From: Methylocella sp. | GTDB lineage: Bacteria > Pseudomonadota > Alphaproteobacteria > Rhizobiales > Beijerinckiaceae | Direction: 5' to 3' | Length of the DNA stretch: 64,000 nt | Assembly (NCBI GenBank): GCA_037200525.1 | Contig: JBBCGG010000001.1 | Coordinates: 3,960,501-4,024,500 of the forward strand | In this document: positions 27,350-35,739 of the stretch, in pieces | How the letters are laid out: every line of letters starts with the position of its first letter | How positions within the stretch are numbered: position 1 is the first letter of the stretch | Notes under the pieces: generated by a model | What the model saw: the letters and a program-made list of their open reading frames with translations, nothing else | The model's database searches: none | Told to the model about the DNA's origin: nothing | Program-made: the position numbers and the translations under genes

Positions 27350-28063
27350 ATGTGCGATCCAGTCACCATTGCAGGAATAGCCCTCAGTGGCGCCGGCGCT
27401 GCAGCGAAAACGATCGGCGCTGGACAGGTGGCCGACGCCACGGCAGCTTCGCTCTCCCAAAACCTCGCCGCGCAAAATGCTCTTAATCAAGAGGCGGCGG
27501 GCGTCAACTCTCATTCGCTCGGCCTCTATAGCAATCTACAGGGCCAACAGGACGCCAAAGCTAAGTCGCTCGGCGACATGTTCGTGCAGGACGTCGCGCC
27601 AACGCAGGCCAATCCAGAGAACGAAGCGCCGGGAGGCTCGGCCAATACGCAAGCCAATGAGGCGGCGGCGCGCGCTGTGACGCAGGGTTACTCCAATCAG
27701 CAGGCTCTTTCCGGCGCTAAGCTGCGATCGTTCGGCGATGTGCTGCAGAACGATACGTTGGCCCAGCAACAGGACGCCGCGAAGATCGGCCAAATCAACA
27801 ATTTCAAGCAAGGCGATACGAGCGTCTTGGGCCTCGAGCTCAATCAAGATAGCCACGCCGGCGACGGTTGGGATCTGGCCGGTTCGCTGGCGGAAGGCCT
27901 CGGCAGTCTCGGCGTAAAGGGCGCCGCGGCCTGGAAGCTCGCTAACCCCGGCATAACGCCTCCATTCTCGCCGGGCGGCATTGCGAACGGCTTTAATCCG
28001 TTCGGCTCAGCACGCACGGCCGACACAACCGCGCCGGCCTCCAATCCATTTTCGATTGTTTAA
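27350..28063 (+). CDS. podovirus-type internal virion (ejection) protein
   Basis: 237 residues starting MCDPVTIAGIALSGAGAAAK, the typical opening of T7 gp14-like internal virion proteins (short Cys-Asp-Pro leader, then an Ala/Gly-rich hydrophobic segment). A long Gln/Ala-rich helical region follows (ATAASLSQNLAAQNALNQEA), then a Pro/Gly-rich tail. Such proteins are injected with DNA and help form the channel across the envelope. This is the clearest structural phage gene of the island. Confidence 0.72.
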   Translation: MCDPVTIAGIALSGAGAAAKTIGAGQVADATAASLSQNLAAQNALNQEAAGVNSHSLGLYSNLQGQQDAKAKSLGDMFVQDVAPTQANPENEAPGGSANTQANEAAARAVTQGYSNQQALSGAKLRSFGDVLQNDTLAQQQDAAKIGQINNFKQGDTSVLGLELNQDSHAGDGWDLAGSLAEGLGSLGVKGAAAWKLANPGITPPFSPGGIANGFNPFGSARTADTTAPASNPFSIV

Positions 28064-28464
28064 GGGCCGCGTTCCCGACACTTCCTCCCCGCACTCGGGG
28101 ACGCCTTTACAAAGGCGACCGGACTGAATGCCCCCGACCGCAGCACGTGGCGGCAGCAGGTTGACCTCGCCCTGGATGAGGCTGCAAAGGGCGGCGGGGA
28201 CCATGGCACGGAGCGGCCAATATCGGCGTCGGCTCACGACAGGGCTTGGCTGGCGCGCGGCCAATCCGGGTCAACATGGCGAAACCGACGGCAGTTGCCT
28301 GCGCCGGAGCGCTTCCTCCTGGCGTACCGAAACCTGGCACCGGTTATCGAGCGATTCCGGGGCTGGAAAATTTCGGAATAGGCAGCGCACTGGCCGCCGA
28401 GGGCAAAAACCCTTTCGGGCTGGACGTCGGCGGATTGCGCGACATGTTCAAGACTGGAGGCTTA

Positions 28465-29297
28465 GGCTCAGGACCTATTAAATTTGCCTGAGATGTGATT
28501 CCTGGTCTCCGCATGGGGAGGCTGGGATGAGTGATTTGTTTTTGTTGGGCGAGCGGCAGATGGCGCGGCTTGCGCCGCATTTTCCTCTGTCGCATGGCGT
28601 TCCGCGGGTTGACGACCGTCGGGTGGTCAGCGGAATCGTCTATGTGATCCGCAACGGCCTGCAATGGAAAGATGCGCCCAAGGATTACGGGCCGCACAAG
28701 ACGCTTTACAATCGCTTCATCCGCTGGAGCCGGCTCGGCGTCTTCGACCGCATATTCGCCGCGCTCGCTGGCGAAGGTCCAAAGCCCGAGCGCATCATGA
28801 TCGACGCCACGCATCTGAAGGCGCATCGCACAGCGGCGAGCCTGCTCAAAAAGGGGCTCTTCCCCGCCGTATCGGGCGCACGAAAGGCGGACTGAACTCG
28901 AAGCTCCACGTCGTTTGCGACGGCGCCGGCAAGCCCCTCGTCATGTTGCTCTCGGAGGGCCAGATGAGCGACCACAAGGGCGCGCGGCTGATGCTCAAGG
29001 CTTTACCGCCCGCTTCAATGTTGATCGCCGACAGGGGCTACGACAGCAACTGGTTCCGCGCCGCGCTGAAGGCCAGGGGCGTCGAGCCCTGCATCCCGCC
29101 AACCAGAAGCCGCAAGCTTCCCATTGCCTATGACAAGACGCTCTACCGCCAGCGTCACAAAATCGAGAACATGTTCGCCAAGCTCAAGGACTGGCGGCGC
29201 ATCGCAACCCGCTATGATCGATGCGCCCACACCTTCTTCTCCGCCATCTGCATCGCAGCCGCCGTCCTCTTCTATCTCAATCAATGAGTCCTGAGCC
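28465..29297 (+). mobile_element. IS5-family (IS427-like) insertion sequence, copy 1
   Basis: 833 bp. Terminal inverted repeats GGCTCAGGACCTATT and (right end, complemented) GGCTCAGGACTCATT match 13 of 15. A TA lies on both sides (28463-28464, 29298-29299). A second copy at 48886-49718 has the same length and encodes the same proteins. The island copy interrupts a phage gene already carrying frameshifts. Confidence 0.95.
28527..29287 (+). CDS. IS5-family transposase, two frames joined by -1 frameshift
   Basis: Frame 1 (from ATG 28527, 122 residues) carries the N-terminal domain (LPLSHGVPRVDDRRVVSGIV) and the first catalytic Asp in MIDATHLKAHRTAA. Frame 2 supplies the rest (IADRGYDSNWFRAAL with the second Asp; YRQRHKIENMFAKLKDWRRI with the Glu). 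A -1 slip on the CAAAAAG before GGGG joins the frames as LLKKGALPRRIGRTKGGLNS, the family sequence, so programmed frameshifting is likely rather than decay. Confidence 0.92.
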
Positions 29298-29483
29298 TAG
29301 GCGTATCCGGCGCCAGCAATGCTTGGCACAACACCACCAAACAACAGTTACTCGCCCAGCCAGAATGTGACCATTCACGTCGATGGGGTGGCGAGCCCGA
29401 CTGACACGGCCCAGGCGATTGGCGGCAACCTGAGAAAGTCGGGTAGCGATCTAGTTCGCAATATCAACCCCGCAGCTCAGTGA

Positions 29484-29807
29484 GGACTCAAGATGGAATA
29501 TTGTGGACTCTTGCAACGGCGTTACGGCGCTCAATGACGACCATGTGCGCGCCGCACATCGGACAATCCATTGGATCCGGGCCGAGCTGGACCCATCGTT
29601 GCGAATCTCTTGATGTCTCTGCGCCTAACGTTGGTGACAGGAACGTTGATGAGGGCAAGTGTCCGTCCTGGCCTGCTAACGATAGCAACTAGAAATTGCC
29701 ACATTATATAACGGCCAAATTTGTAGCAGTGGGGGCGGTGGCCGAGCGTACGGCGGTCATCCCCTCCACACGTGGCTAACGGAAAAACCTCCCGCCGGCG
29801 GAGGTCC
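29484..29807. other. gap with no convincing gene
   Basis: 324 bp between the decayed phage gene and a minus-strand remnant. A minus-strand frame contains DCPMCGAHMVVIERRN, a lone CxxC element that may be the remnant of a zinc-binding protein, but nothing longer is supported. Confidence 0.35.
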
Positions 29808-30019
29808 CTATGGCCGCTCAAACGGGATTCCGGTCGCTTCGAGGTACCCAGTGAACGGTTTATCGAAGAGTTTTCTGATCTTCCGATTGGTGTCGGGATC
29901 GGGGATAAACATCTGATGATCTTCTCTAATTGGATCATCAGGCGGCATCTGCGCTTTCCACGCCTGATAGGCTCGTTCCACCGATCAGTCAGATCGACAT
30001 CAAATCTGACCCACTGCAT
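29808..30019 (-). pseudogene. small phage-type gene, probable frameshift
   Basis: ATG at 30019 has a strong site (TCAGGAGATAACAG) and starts MQWVRFDVDLTDR. The sequence then makes sense only in another frame: from 29981 it reads VERAYQAWKAQMPPDD and IREDHQMFIPDPDT and ends GIPFERP at 29808. Joining them would give about 70 residues. Alternatively a 57-residue protein starts at GTG 29981. It is opposite to the genes on either side, so it is from an older phage or plasmid module. Confidence 0.5.
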
Positions 30020-30120
30020 CTGTTATCTCCTGACCAAGGCATCGCTCTTTTGAGCGAGGGGTCCTCCTGTCGCAGCAGCAAACGCGCCCTGGTTCAAACC
30101 GCCAACTTGTCAGTTTGATT

Positions 30121-30378
30121 TCAAGGAAGCTCCCCAGCCTCCCGCTTCCGTTTTTCTGCCTCATGTTGTTTTTGGCCTTCTGTCGATCCCGCTCCGCCGC
30201 CGTGAAAATAATCGCGCTCGGCAGTGAACAAGAATCCAAGCCTATGAATCGCCGTGATCAGCTCGTCAGAAGCCTTAGAGAGCGGACTGTCGAGCTTTAA
30301 GTAGCTGGTTGCTCGGATAACGGCGTGCCAGCATTCGCGCAGCTGCTGCGGCGTCCGGCGCCTGAGGGTAACTCAACT
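30121..30378 (-). pseudogene. remnant of a hypothetical gene, 5' end lost
   Basis: The open frame reads RRTPQQLRECWHAVIRATSY and DELITAIHRLGFLFTAERDY, then a Gly run and EKRKREAGELP with stop at 30121. No ATG, GTG or TTG precedes the conserved part after the in-frame stop near 30379, so the start is missing. It lies 101 bp upstream of the small gene at 29808-30019 in the same direction; they may have formed an operon. Confidence 0.45.
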
Positions 30379-30463
30379 TTCGATCTCACCTCGGCATCCA
30401 AGCCTCATCGACAACGCTTCCGCTTCGTTCTATGTCCGAATGGTGGAGCTTGTCGAGTCCGGG

Positions 30464-30670
30464 TTTCTGCCCAACTTGGGCAGAAAGGTATTGGGCGCCA
30501 ATCGAATTTGGAAAGTTGCAAAAACTGCGACTTTCCAGAATCGATGTGAATTCGGGATAAGTTGGCAAGAAATTGAAAACCGAAGCAAACCCTGGGGGCT
30601 AGTCGCCTCACAGATAAACTGTTGAAAGTTGCGACAGCCGTAACCTTGATGCTGGATCGCTGACATCAAG
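30464..30670. repeat. three closely spaced hairpins
   Basis: TTTCTGCCC / GGGCAGAAA (30464-30486, perfect 9 bp, loop AACTT); GGAAAGTTGCA / TGCGACTTTCC (30510-30536, 11 bp with one wobble, loop AAAAC); CTTGATG / CATCAAG (30645-30670, 7 bp, 12-base loop). They fill the non-coding stretch 30379-30727 before the esterase. No T-run follows, so they are not simple terminators; no other gene is visible there. Confidence 0.65.
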
Positions 30671-30727
30671 TGGTAGCTCAGGTTCCGTAGTTTTCTTTTA
30701 TTGTGTAGTCGGAACTGGGCCTCTGCA

Positions 30728-32338
30728 ATGAGCACTAAAAAACCAAAAGTTGGAAAATTCCTGACACGAATACAAATGCTGGCGTTCGCAGTGATTGCCG
30801 CGATGGCGACCACGACAGTTTCTCACGCGGAGGAGGTCTACGCGACCAGTGAGCACGGGCGCGTGGTAGGCCTGAAGACCGCGGTTGACAATCAATTCCT
30901 CGGCATCCGCTACGCTCAACCTCCGGTGGGAAACCTCCGCTGGCGTCCGCCCGCGCCGCTGCCCCCTTCTCAGGCGACGATTGCGGCTCAAGCCTTTGGC
31001 AACCATTGCCCACAGCTTGCCTCCCCCTTTGGCGTTGAAAGCATAACGGAAGACTGCCTTTTCCTGAATGTTTTTACGCCGCTGCGAAAAGAAGGGGATC
31101 GTCACAGCGTGCCTGTAATGGTCTGGATCCATGGTGGCGCATTCGTAGCCGGTGAAAGTGACGATTTCGATCCGGCAAGGCTTGTAGAACAGGGGGTCGT
31201 TGTCGTCACGATCAATTTCCGACTCGGCGCACTCGGCTTCCTGGCCCAGCCGGCGTTGGATGCGGAGGGGCACGCGGCTATAAATTATGGTCTACTCGAC
31301 CAACAGGCGGCCCTACGCTGGGTGCGCGAGAATATTGCCGGGTTCGGTGGCGACCCGCGCAACGTGACGCTTTTCGGCGAATCATCCGGAGGGTTGAGCG
31401 TGCTGTCCAATCTCGTCTCTCCGGCCGCTGCAGGACTGTTCGACCAGGCCATTGTTGAAAGCGGCGCGTATGGTTTGATCTTGCCGACGCGCGCGCAGGC
31501 CGAGGCCCTAGGCTCTGCCATTGCCGCTCAGGCTGGTTGCCCTGACCAAACAAGTGCATGTCTGCGTAGCCTCTCAGTTTCACAATTGCTTGCCAACCAA
31601 GGACCTGGAACAGCCACCACTATCGTGGACGGCACGATCTTGCCCCGGTCAATCGATGTTGGGCTGCGTGACGGCATCTTCAACCGGGTGCCTCTGCTGA
31701 TCGGTTCAAATCATGACGAGGGTCGACTGTTCGTCGCCACAGGGTTTGACTTAGTTGCGGGCCCGTTGACAGCATCGCAATACCCGACGGTTATCGCGGA
31801 CACATTTGGAAGCGTAGCCAACGACGTTCTTGCCGAGTACCCGCTCTCCGCCTTCCCTAGCGCGGACCTCGCCCTAGCGACGATCGAGACCGATGCGATC
31901 TTCTCCTGCAACACTATCCGGGCCGGCCGATTGGCATCGGAATTCGTCAAAGTCTTCGCCTATGAATTTAACGACGAGAACGCGCCACAGCTGCTACTTC
32001 CGCCGGTGAGCTTTCCTTACGGCGCGACCCATGCCAGTGAACTTCCGTTTCTGTTCGATAGGTTCACTCAGCCCGGCAATCGCACAGCTCCTTCAGCATT
32101 GTCCGCCCCGGAGCAAACCCTCGCGACATCGATGGTCAGCTATTGGACGAATTTCGCGATTCATGGCGACCCGACTGGCCCCGGCGTACGACCCTGGGTG
32201 GGCACACGGCCTTTTGATGCGATCCAATCATTCATACCTCCACTGCCTCGATCGGAATCGGAACAGACGGTCACAACTGATCACAAGTGTCGATTCTGGC
32301 AGCCAATCATCAGCAAACAGCCTATCCCGCTCCCATAG
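30728..32338 (+). CDS. secreted carboxylesterase, type B
   Basis: 536 residues. After MSTKKPKVGKFLTRIQ, a hydrophobic signal peptide ends at SHAEE. The alpha/beta-hydrolase has FLGIRYAQPPVGNLRWRPP, EDCLFLNVFTP, an oxyanion HGGAF, the nucleophile elbow GESSGG (Ser about 219), an acid in NHDEGRLF and a catalytic His in GATHASELPF. Type B esterases hydrolyse a broad range of esters, including xenobiotics. ATG at 30728. It stands alone among hypotheticals as cargo of the island. Confidence 0.93.
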   Translation: MSTKKPKVGKFLTRIQMLAFAVIAAMATTTVSHAEEVYATSEHGRVVGLKTAVDNQFLGIRYAQPPVGNLRWRPPAPLPPSQATIAAQAFGNHCPQLASPFGVESITEDCLFLNVFTPLRKEGDRHSVPVMVWIHGGAFVAGESDDFDPARLVEQGVVVVTINFRLGALGFLAQPALDAEGHAAINYGLLDQQAALRWVRENIAGFGGDPRNVTLFGESSGGLSVLSNLVSPAAAGLFDQAIVESGAYGLILPTRAQAEALGSAIAAQAGCPDQTSACLRSLSVSQLLANQGPGTATTIVDGTILPRSIDVGLRDGIFNRVPLLIGSNHDEGRLFVATGFDLVAGPLTASQYPTVIADTFGSVANDVLAEYPLSAFPSADLALATIETDAIFSCNTIRAGRLASEFVKVFAYEFNDENAPQLLLPPVSFPYGATHASELPFLFDRFTQPGNRTAPSALSAPEQTLATSMVSYWTNFAIHGDPTGPGVRPWVGTRPFDAIQSFIPPLPRSESEQTVTTDHKCRFWQPIISKQPIPLP

Positions 32339-32539
32339 CGCTCTTGACACGCTGTGGCCCGGACGTCCGCTCTTCCTTAGTCTCACACCGTAAACCTTTG
32401 GGAGTGGCCAACTTGGCCATTCCTTGCATGTCGCCAACTTGTCGACTTACGCTACGCGACCCAGGGATAGGTTGGACAGCTTGGGTCATGCGGCATCACC
32501 GTAATGAAACCCTTAACCGCTTCTTCAAACGTTACGTAA

Positions 32540-33208
32540 GTGAAGTGCCGCTCGTCGGCGCGGACGGTAGCCCCGGCAAGCTTCGTCCGGCCAAACCATA
32601 TAATCGACGCCGCTACCGCTGATGGCGCCTCACTGGCCACGACTGGCGCCAGCGCTTCGTTTCAGCATGCCCCCATATCACCAGAATTGCTGCGCTTGAT
32701 TGATAATTATAGCGCTGCATATGCCGCTTATAACGCCTCACACGACTTGCGCGACAAATGTCTCACTCAATATCACGCGATCCGGCCCGTTAATCGGCTC
32801 ACAAAGAGCGTAGAAGAAAGCATCAAAGACGCCGATTGGAGCGCTCATTTATATGGCCGCATGATAGAGATTCCCGAGCTAGACCGCTATGCCTCTCCGA
32901 CGCGGCTGAAGCAGCTTAATTCCACTCTGAAAGCCATCAAGAGAGAGGCTCGCCACACCATCGAGGCGATCGCGGCGGCAGATTTAGACGCGCGGAAATC
33001 TTCGGGCCTTGAAGATGCCGAAGCGGCGACGCAGGCCGCAAGCGATGCTGAGCAAGCCGCGCTTTTAGCATTGTGCGCCTACCGCTGCAAAACTCTCGAG
33101 GAAGCAAGACTCAAGGCTGACCACCTCTCCGTCGATGCCATCGCATCTGGCGCCAGCGATGATTTCGTGGCGGCACTCCTTGAATCGCTGCGCGACATGG
33201 AGGCCTGA
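32540..33208 (+). CDS. hypothetical protein
   Basis: 222 residues from GTG at 32540; the true start is uncertain because the first 45 residues look non-conserved. From ISPELLRLIDNYSAAYAAYN onward it is helical and Ala-rich (DAEAATQAASDAEQAALLAL), a pattern known from small uncharacterised proteins of Hyphomicrobiales genomic islands. It is 2 bp upstream of the next gene, so they are probably cotranscribed. Confidence 0.6.
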   Translation: MKCRSSARTVAPASFVRPNHIIDAATADGASLATTGASASFQHAPISPELLRLIDNYSAAYAAYNASHDLRDKCLTQYHAIRPVNRLTKSVEESIKDADWSAHLYGRMIEIPELDRYASPTRLKQLNSTLKAIKREARHTIEAIAAADLDARKSSGLEDAEAATQAASDAEQAALLALCAYRCKTLEEARLKADHLSVDAIASGASDDFVAALLESLRDMEA

Positions 33209-33210
33209 CC

Positions 33211-33582
33211 ATGGCTCACAATTCATCCCGCCATACGGTGCCTGCCGATATTCCGGTTACCGCGCTCGCAGCCGATGGTTTGGCGACTTTAGCGGTTGGC
33301 GCCGACGCTGAACTGCTTGAACTCGGTGCGCGCCACGATGCAGCGCGTGCGATACTCGACGAATTTAATAAAACGCCGGATGACTACCCCGATGATTACG
33401 AGTTTCCCGACACTCCGATTGTGAGGAAAATCGCCCTTATTCGAGCAACCACCGCCGCCGGCTTGAAAATAAAGGCCCGCGCTCTCTTTTGCGAAATGGG
33501 CTGGCTGACATTGGACGACGATGACGATGACACACAGACTGCAATCGCACGTTCTCTCATCCGCGATATCGTCGCCCTTTGA
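33211..33582 (+). CDS. hypothetical protein
   Basis: 123 residues, ATG at 33211 directly after the previous stop. Acidic and helical, with AELLELGARHDAARAILDEF in the middle and a DDDDDD run near the C-terminus. The organisation echoes the preceding gene (helix pairs around an LxxLGARHDAA core), and both may belong to one uncharacterised island family. Confidence 0.6.
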   Translation: MAHNSSRHTVPADIPVTALAADGLATLAVGADAELLELGARHDAARAILDEFNKTPDDYPDDYEFPDTPIVRKIALIRATTAAGLKIKARALFCEMGWLTLDDDDDDTQTAIARSLIRDIVAL

Positions 33583-33781
33583 GCACTGAATTTGTCTGCC
33601 GCTTCACCGCACGTTATGGGCGCGCGTTCGGATTTCGGTCGTCATCGACTTATTGGTCTTGGCCTCTCGGATCGACCTCGAAAGGACGGGCAGCTGGCGG
33701 TAAGGCAGCGGCTGCGGGGCGAGGCACGAGTGAAGCCATCAGGTACCCGCTTCGACGGAGTTGGAAGTATAAGATCTTCCT

Positions 33782-33898
33782 CTATTGGCCGCTCGCAGCC
33801 AGCACCACCCTCGGGAAGTGTAAAGCGGCGAAAATAGCTAATCCACCCCCTGCAAAGACAACAGCCAGTATAGCAAAAATCCGCGACAATTTTTGCAT
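33782..33898 (-). CDS. 38-residue single-span membrane peptide
   Basis: ATG at 33898 with AAAAGGATG about 8 bases upstream. The peptide begins MQKLSRIFAILAVVFAGGG and continues LAIFAALHFPRV to a stop at 33782: a short basic start followed by one long hydrophobic helix. It is too small for most gene finders. It lies in the 370-bp gap 33583-33952, antisense to the neighbouring genes. Possible small membrane regulator or type I toxin-like peptide; no antisense RNA can be shown. Confidence 0.55.
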   Translation of the reverse strand: MQKLSRIFAILAVVFAGGGLAIFAALHFPRVVLAASGQ

Positions 33899-33986
33899 GC
33901 ATACATCCTTTTAGCTTCTGAAGAGTTGAAATCTTCAAGGCGAGAACCCCCGTGGCCTGCCCCCATGGGGTGATCCAGTTTGAATG

Positions 33987-34853
33987 TTAGTGCATTGTCG
34001 GCCCTGGCGCTATTGCTGGCGTGGCGGGCGAAGCTGGTCCGGATTGCGAAGCCGGCCATTGCAGGGTCTTCGGGGCTGGCGGCTTGTAGCCCAGCGATGA
34101 GTGCGGGCGCACGGTGTTGTAGTGGCGTCGCCATCGCTCAATGACGACCTTCGCCTCCTTGAGAGTGTAGAAGATTTCACCATTCAAAAGCTCGTCGCGC
34201 AGCTTCGAGTTGAAGCTCTCGCAATAGCCGTTCTCCCAGGGACTGCCCGGCATGATGTAGGCGGTCTTCGCGCCGACGGCGGCAATCCAGTCACGCAACG
34301 CCTTGGCGATGAACTCCGGGCCGTTGTCGGAACGAATGTGGATCGGAACCCCTCGCAAGATGAAGAGGTCCGAGAGAACGTCGATGACGTCCGCTGCCTT
34401 CAGCTGCCGGTTAATCCTGATCGCGATGCATTCGCGGGTAAATTCGTCGATGATATTCAGCATGCGATATTTCCTGCCATCATGAGTGCGGTCCTCGACG
34501 AAGTCATAGGACCAGACGTGGTTGGGGCATTGCGGGCGCAGCCGGACGCACGAGCCGTCATTGAGCCAGAGACGCCCGCGCTTGGGTTGTCTGGCCGGAA
34601 CTTTCAGCCCCTCGCGTCGCCAGATCCGCTCGACCCGTTTGACGTTGACCTTCCAGCCTCGCTCCCACAACATCGCCGTGATGCGGCGGTAGCCATAGCG
34701 GCCGTACTGGATGGCGAGCGCCGTGATGTCGGCGATCAATGCCGCTTCGTCATCGGGCTTGGTCGGAACCTTGCGCTGCGTGGAGCGATGCTGACCGAGA
34801 ACCCGGCAAGCGAACCGCTCGGAAACGCCATGTTCGGCGATCACATGCTCCAC
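33987..34853 (-). CDS. IS3-family transposase OrfB (DDE integrase)
   Basis: About 288 residues. An HTH_21-type N-terminus (YGYRRITAMLWERGWKVNVK) precedes an rve integrase core with the DDE residues in HVWSYDFVEDRTHDGR, IRSDNGPEFIAKAL and PWENGYCESFNSKLRDELL. In this family OrfB is made as an OrfAB fusion by -1 frameshifting, so the GTG at 34853 marks only the open frame. Confidence 0.95.
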   Translation of the reverse strand: MEHVIAEHGVSERFACRVLGQHRSTQRKVPTKPDDEAALIADITALAIQYGRYGYRRITAMLWERGWKVNVKRVERIWRREGLKVPARQPKRGRLWLNDGSCVRLRPQCPNHVWSYDFVEDRTHDGRKYRMLNIIDEFTRECIAIRINRQLKAADVIDVLSDLFILRGVPIHIRSDNGPEFIAKALRDWIAAVGAKTAYIMPGSPWENGYCESFNSKLRDELLNGEIFYTLKEAKVVIERWRRHYNTVRPHSSLGYKPPAPKTLQWPASQSGPASPATPAIAPGPTMH

Positions 34854-34876
34854 GCAGGCGCGACGACGCGCGGAGC

Positions 34877-35155
34877 TCAGAAGTTTCCCGAGGCAGCCTC
34901 TTTCAGGATCAGCTTCTCAAGCGTCAAATCGGACACCGCTCGACGGAGCCGCGTATTCTCCGCCTCCAGCTCCTTCAGCCGCTTCACCTGATCGCCCTTC
35001 AGGCCGCCGTATTCCGACCGCCATCGATAGTATGTAACTTCCGTCACCCCTATCGAGCGGATCGCCTCCGCGACCGGTCGCCCTTGCGCGCTAAGCACTT
35101 CGACTTGCCGTAGCTTCGCGACGATCTCTTCCGCCTTCTGTCTTTTCCTCGGCAT
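34877..35155 (-). CDS. IS3-family transposase OrfA
   Basis: 92 residues from ATG at 35155. The HTH segment AQGRPVAEAIRSIGVTEVTY and the leucine-zipper-like QVKRLKELEAENTRLRRAVS are typical of OrfA, which binds the inverted repeats. It ends 23 bp before the OrfB opening. Confidence 0.94.
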   Translation of the reverse strand: MPRKRQKAEEIVAKLRQVEVLSAQGRPVAEAIRSIGVTEVTYYRWRSEYGGLKGDQVKRLKELEAENTRLRRAVSDLTLEKLILKEAASGNF

Positions 35156-35222
35156 TGCGCAGTCCTCCATCAGGCTCATAAGCCCATACTTCACGGAGGA
35201 TCACTTTTCAGGGGGCAGACCA

Positions 35223-35467
35223 CCCGCCGGGGATTTTAGGGACGGCGGGGGTAGCCAAGCTACCGGATCACGATCGTTGGACCTTGGAGATATTCTCATC
35301 AAAACTTCAAGGGGGTGGCGAAACGGTCCGGCTCCCCACGCGGGCATGGGGCCCCGCGTCTTTTGGCCAGGCAAGACCTGCTGAAGCTTCGCCGGCCAAA
35401 ATCGGTCATGTCGATAACTTACATGCCGCTTGTTACGTGACGATTTGAAGGTTGTTGCGGGTGTAAT
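35223..35467. repeat. dispersed intergenic repeat, copy A (left edge cut by IS3)
   Basis: Shares blocks with 61589-61830: TACCGGATCACGATCGTTGG (35261-35280, 19 of 20), an identical 28-bp block (35309-35336, starting AAGGGGGTGGCGAAACGG), a hairpin CGCGGG...CCCGCG followed by a T-run, and GTTGCGGGTGTAAT (35454-35467). The upstream GC-rich stem CCCCGCCG / CGGCGGGG is split by the IS, part lying at 33944-33952. No gene is seen from here to 35739. Confidence 0.8.
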
Positions 35468-35739
35468 GAGCCGCGGACCATCTCACGGATCGCCAAAGAA
35501 GATGAGATCCCCGCCCAGCGCGAAGAGACGCGGCGGGAGCAGCCAGACAGAAGCTACCGGATTTGCATCCTATGTACACTATAACGTTACGGACGTCTTA
35601 AAATTTCGCTGGTTAGAAATAAAACTGTATTCTGATTGGTTTATGAGGGGAACATTAAGGTGGTTGGCCAGTGTCTTTAACCGTTGAGACATGAGTCGCC
35701 GATCAATCGTGAAGAGTTCAGAGATCTGATGAAGATCGC

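Larger units (their letters stand above)
28071..29483 (+). pseudogene. decayed phage virion gene, frameshifted and split by an IS
   Basis: Three coding-like pieces lie in different frames. From 28071 one reads LGDAFTKATGLNAPDRSTW and LALDEAAKGG. After the G-rich run near 28195 the frame changes to HGAANIGVGSRQGLAGARP and continues to DMFKTGGL. Past the IS (28465-29297) a third piece reads NVTIHVDGVASPTDTAQAIG and ends at NINPAAQ (stop 29481-29483), similar to tape-measure or ejection-protein tails. It follows the internal virion gene, so it was probably the next ejection or tail gene. Confidence 0.65.
33953..35222 (-). mobile_element. IS3-family (IS407-like) insertion sequence
   Basis: 1270 bp with ends TGGCCTGCCCCC (left) and TGGTCTGCCCCC (right, complemented), and a 4-bp target duplication CCCG on each side (33949-33952 and 35223-35226), as expected of the IS407 group. 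It contains orfA and orfB on the minus strand. It is inserted inside a copy of the dispersed repeat that also occurs at about 61.6 kb. Confidence 0.95.

Noticed and set aside
28527-29287. Treating both 833-bp IS transposases as pseudogenes because they are in two frames
   Set aside because: The slip site CAAAAAG gives exactly the family sequence after -1 shifting and both copies share it, so programmed frameshifting is the simpler reading.
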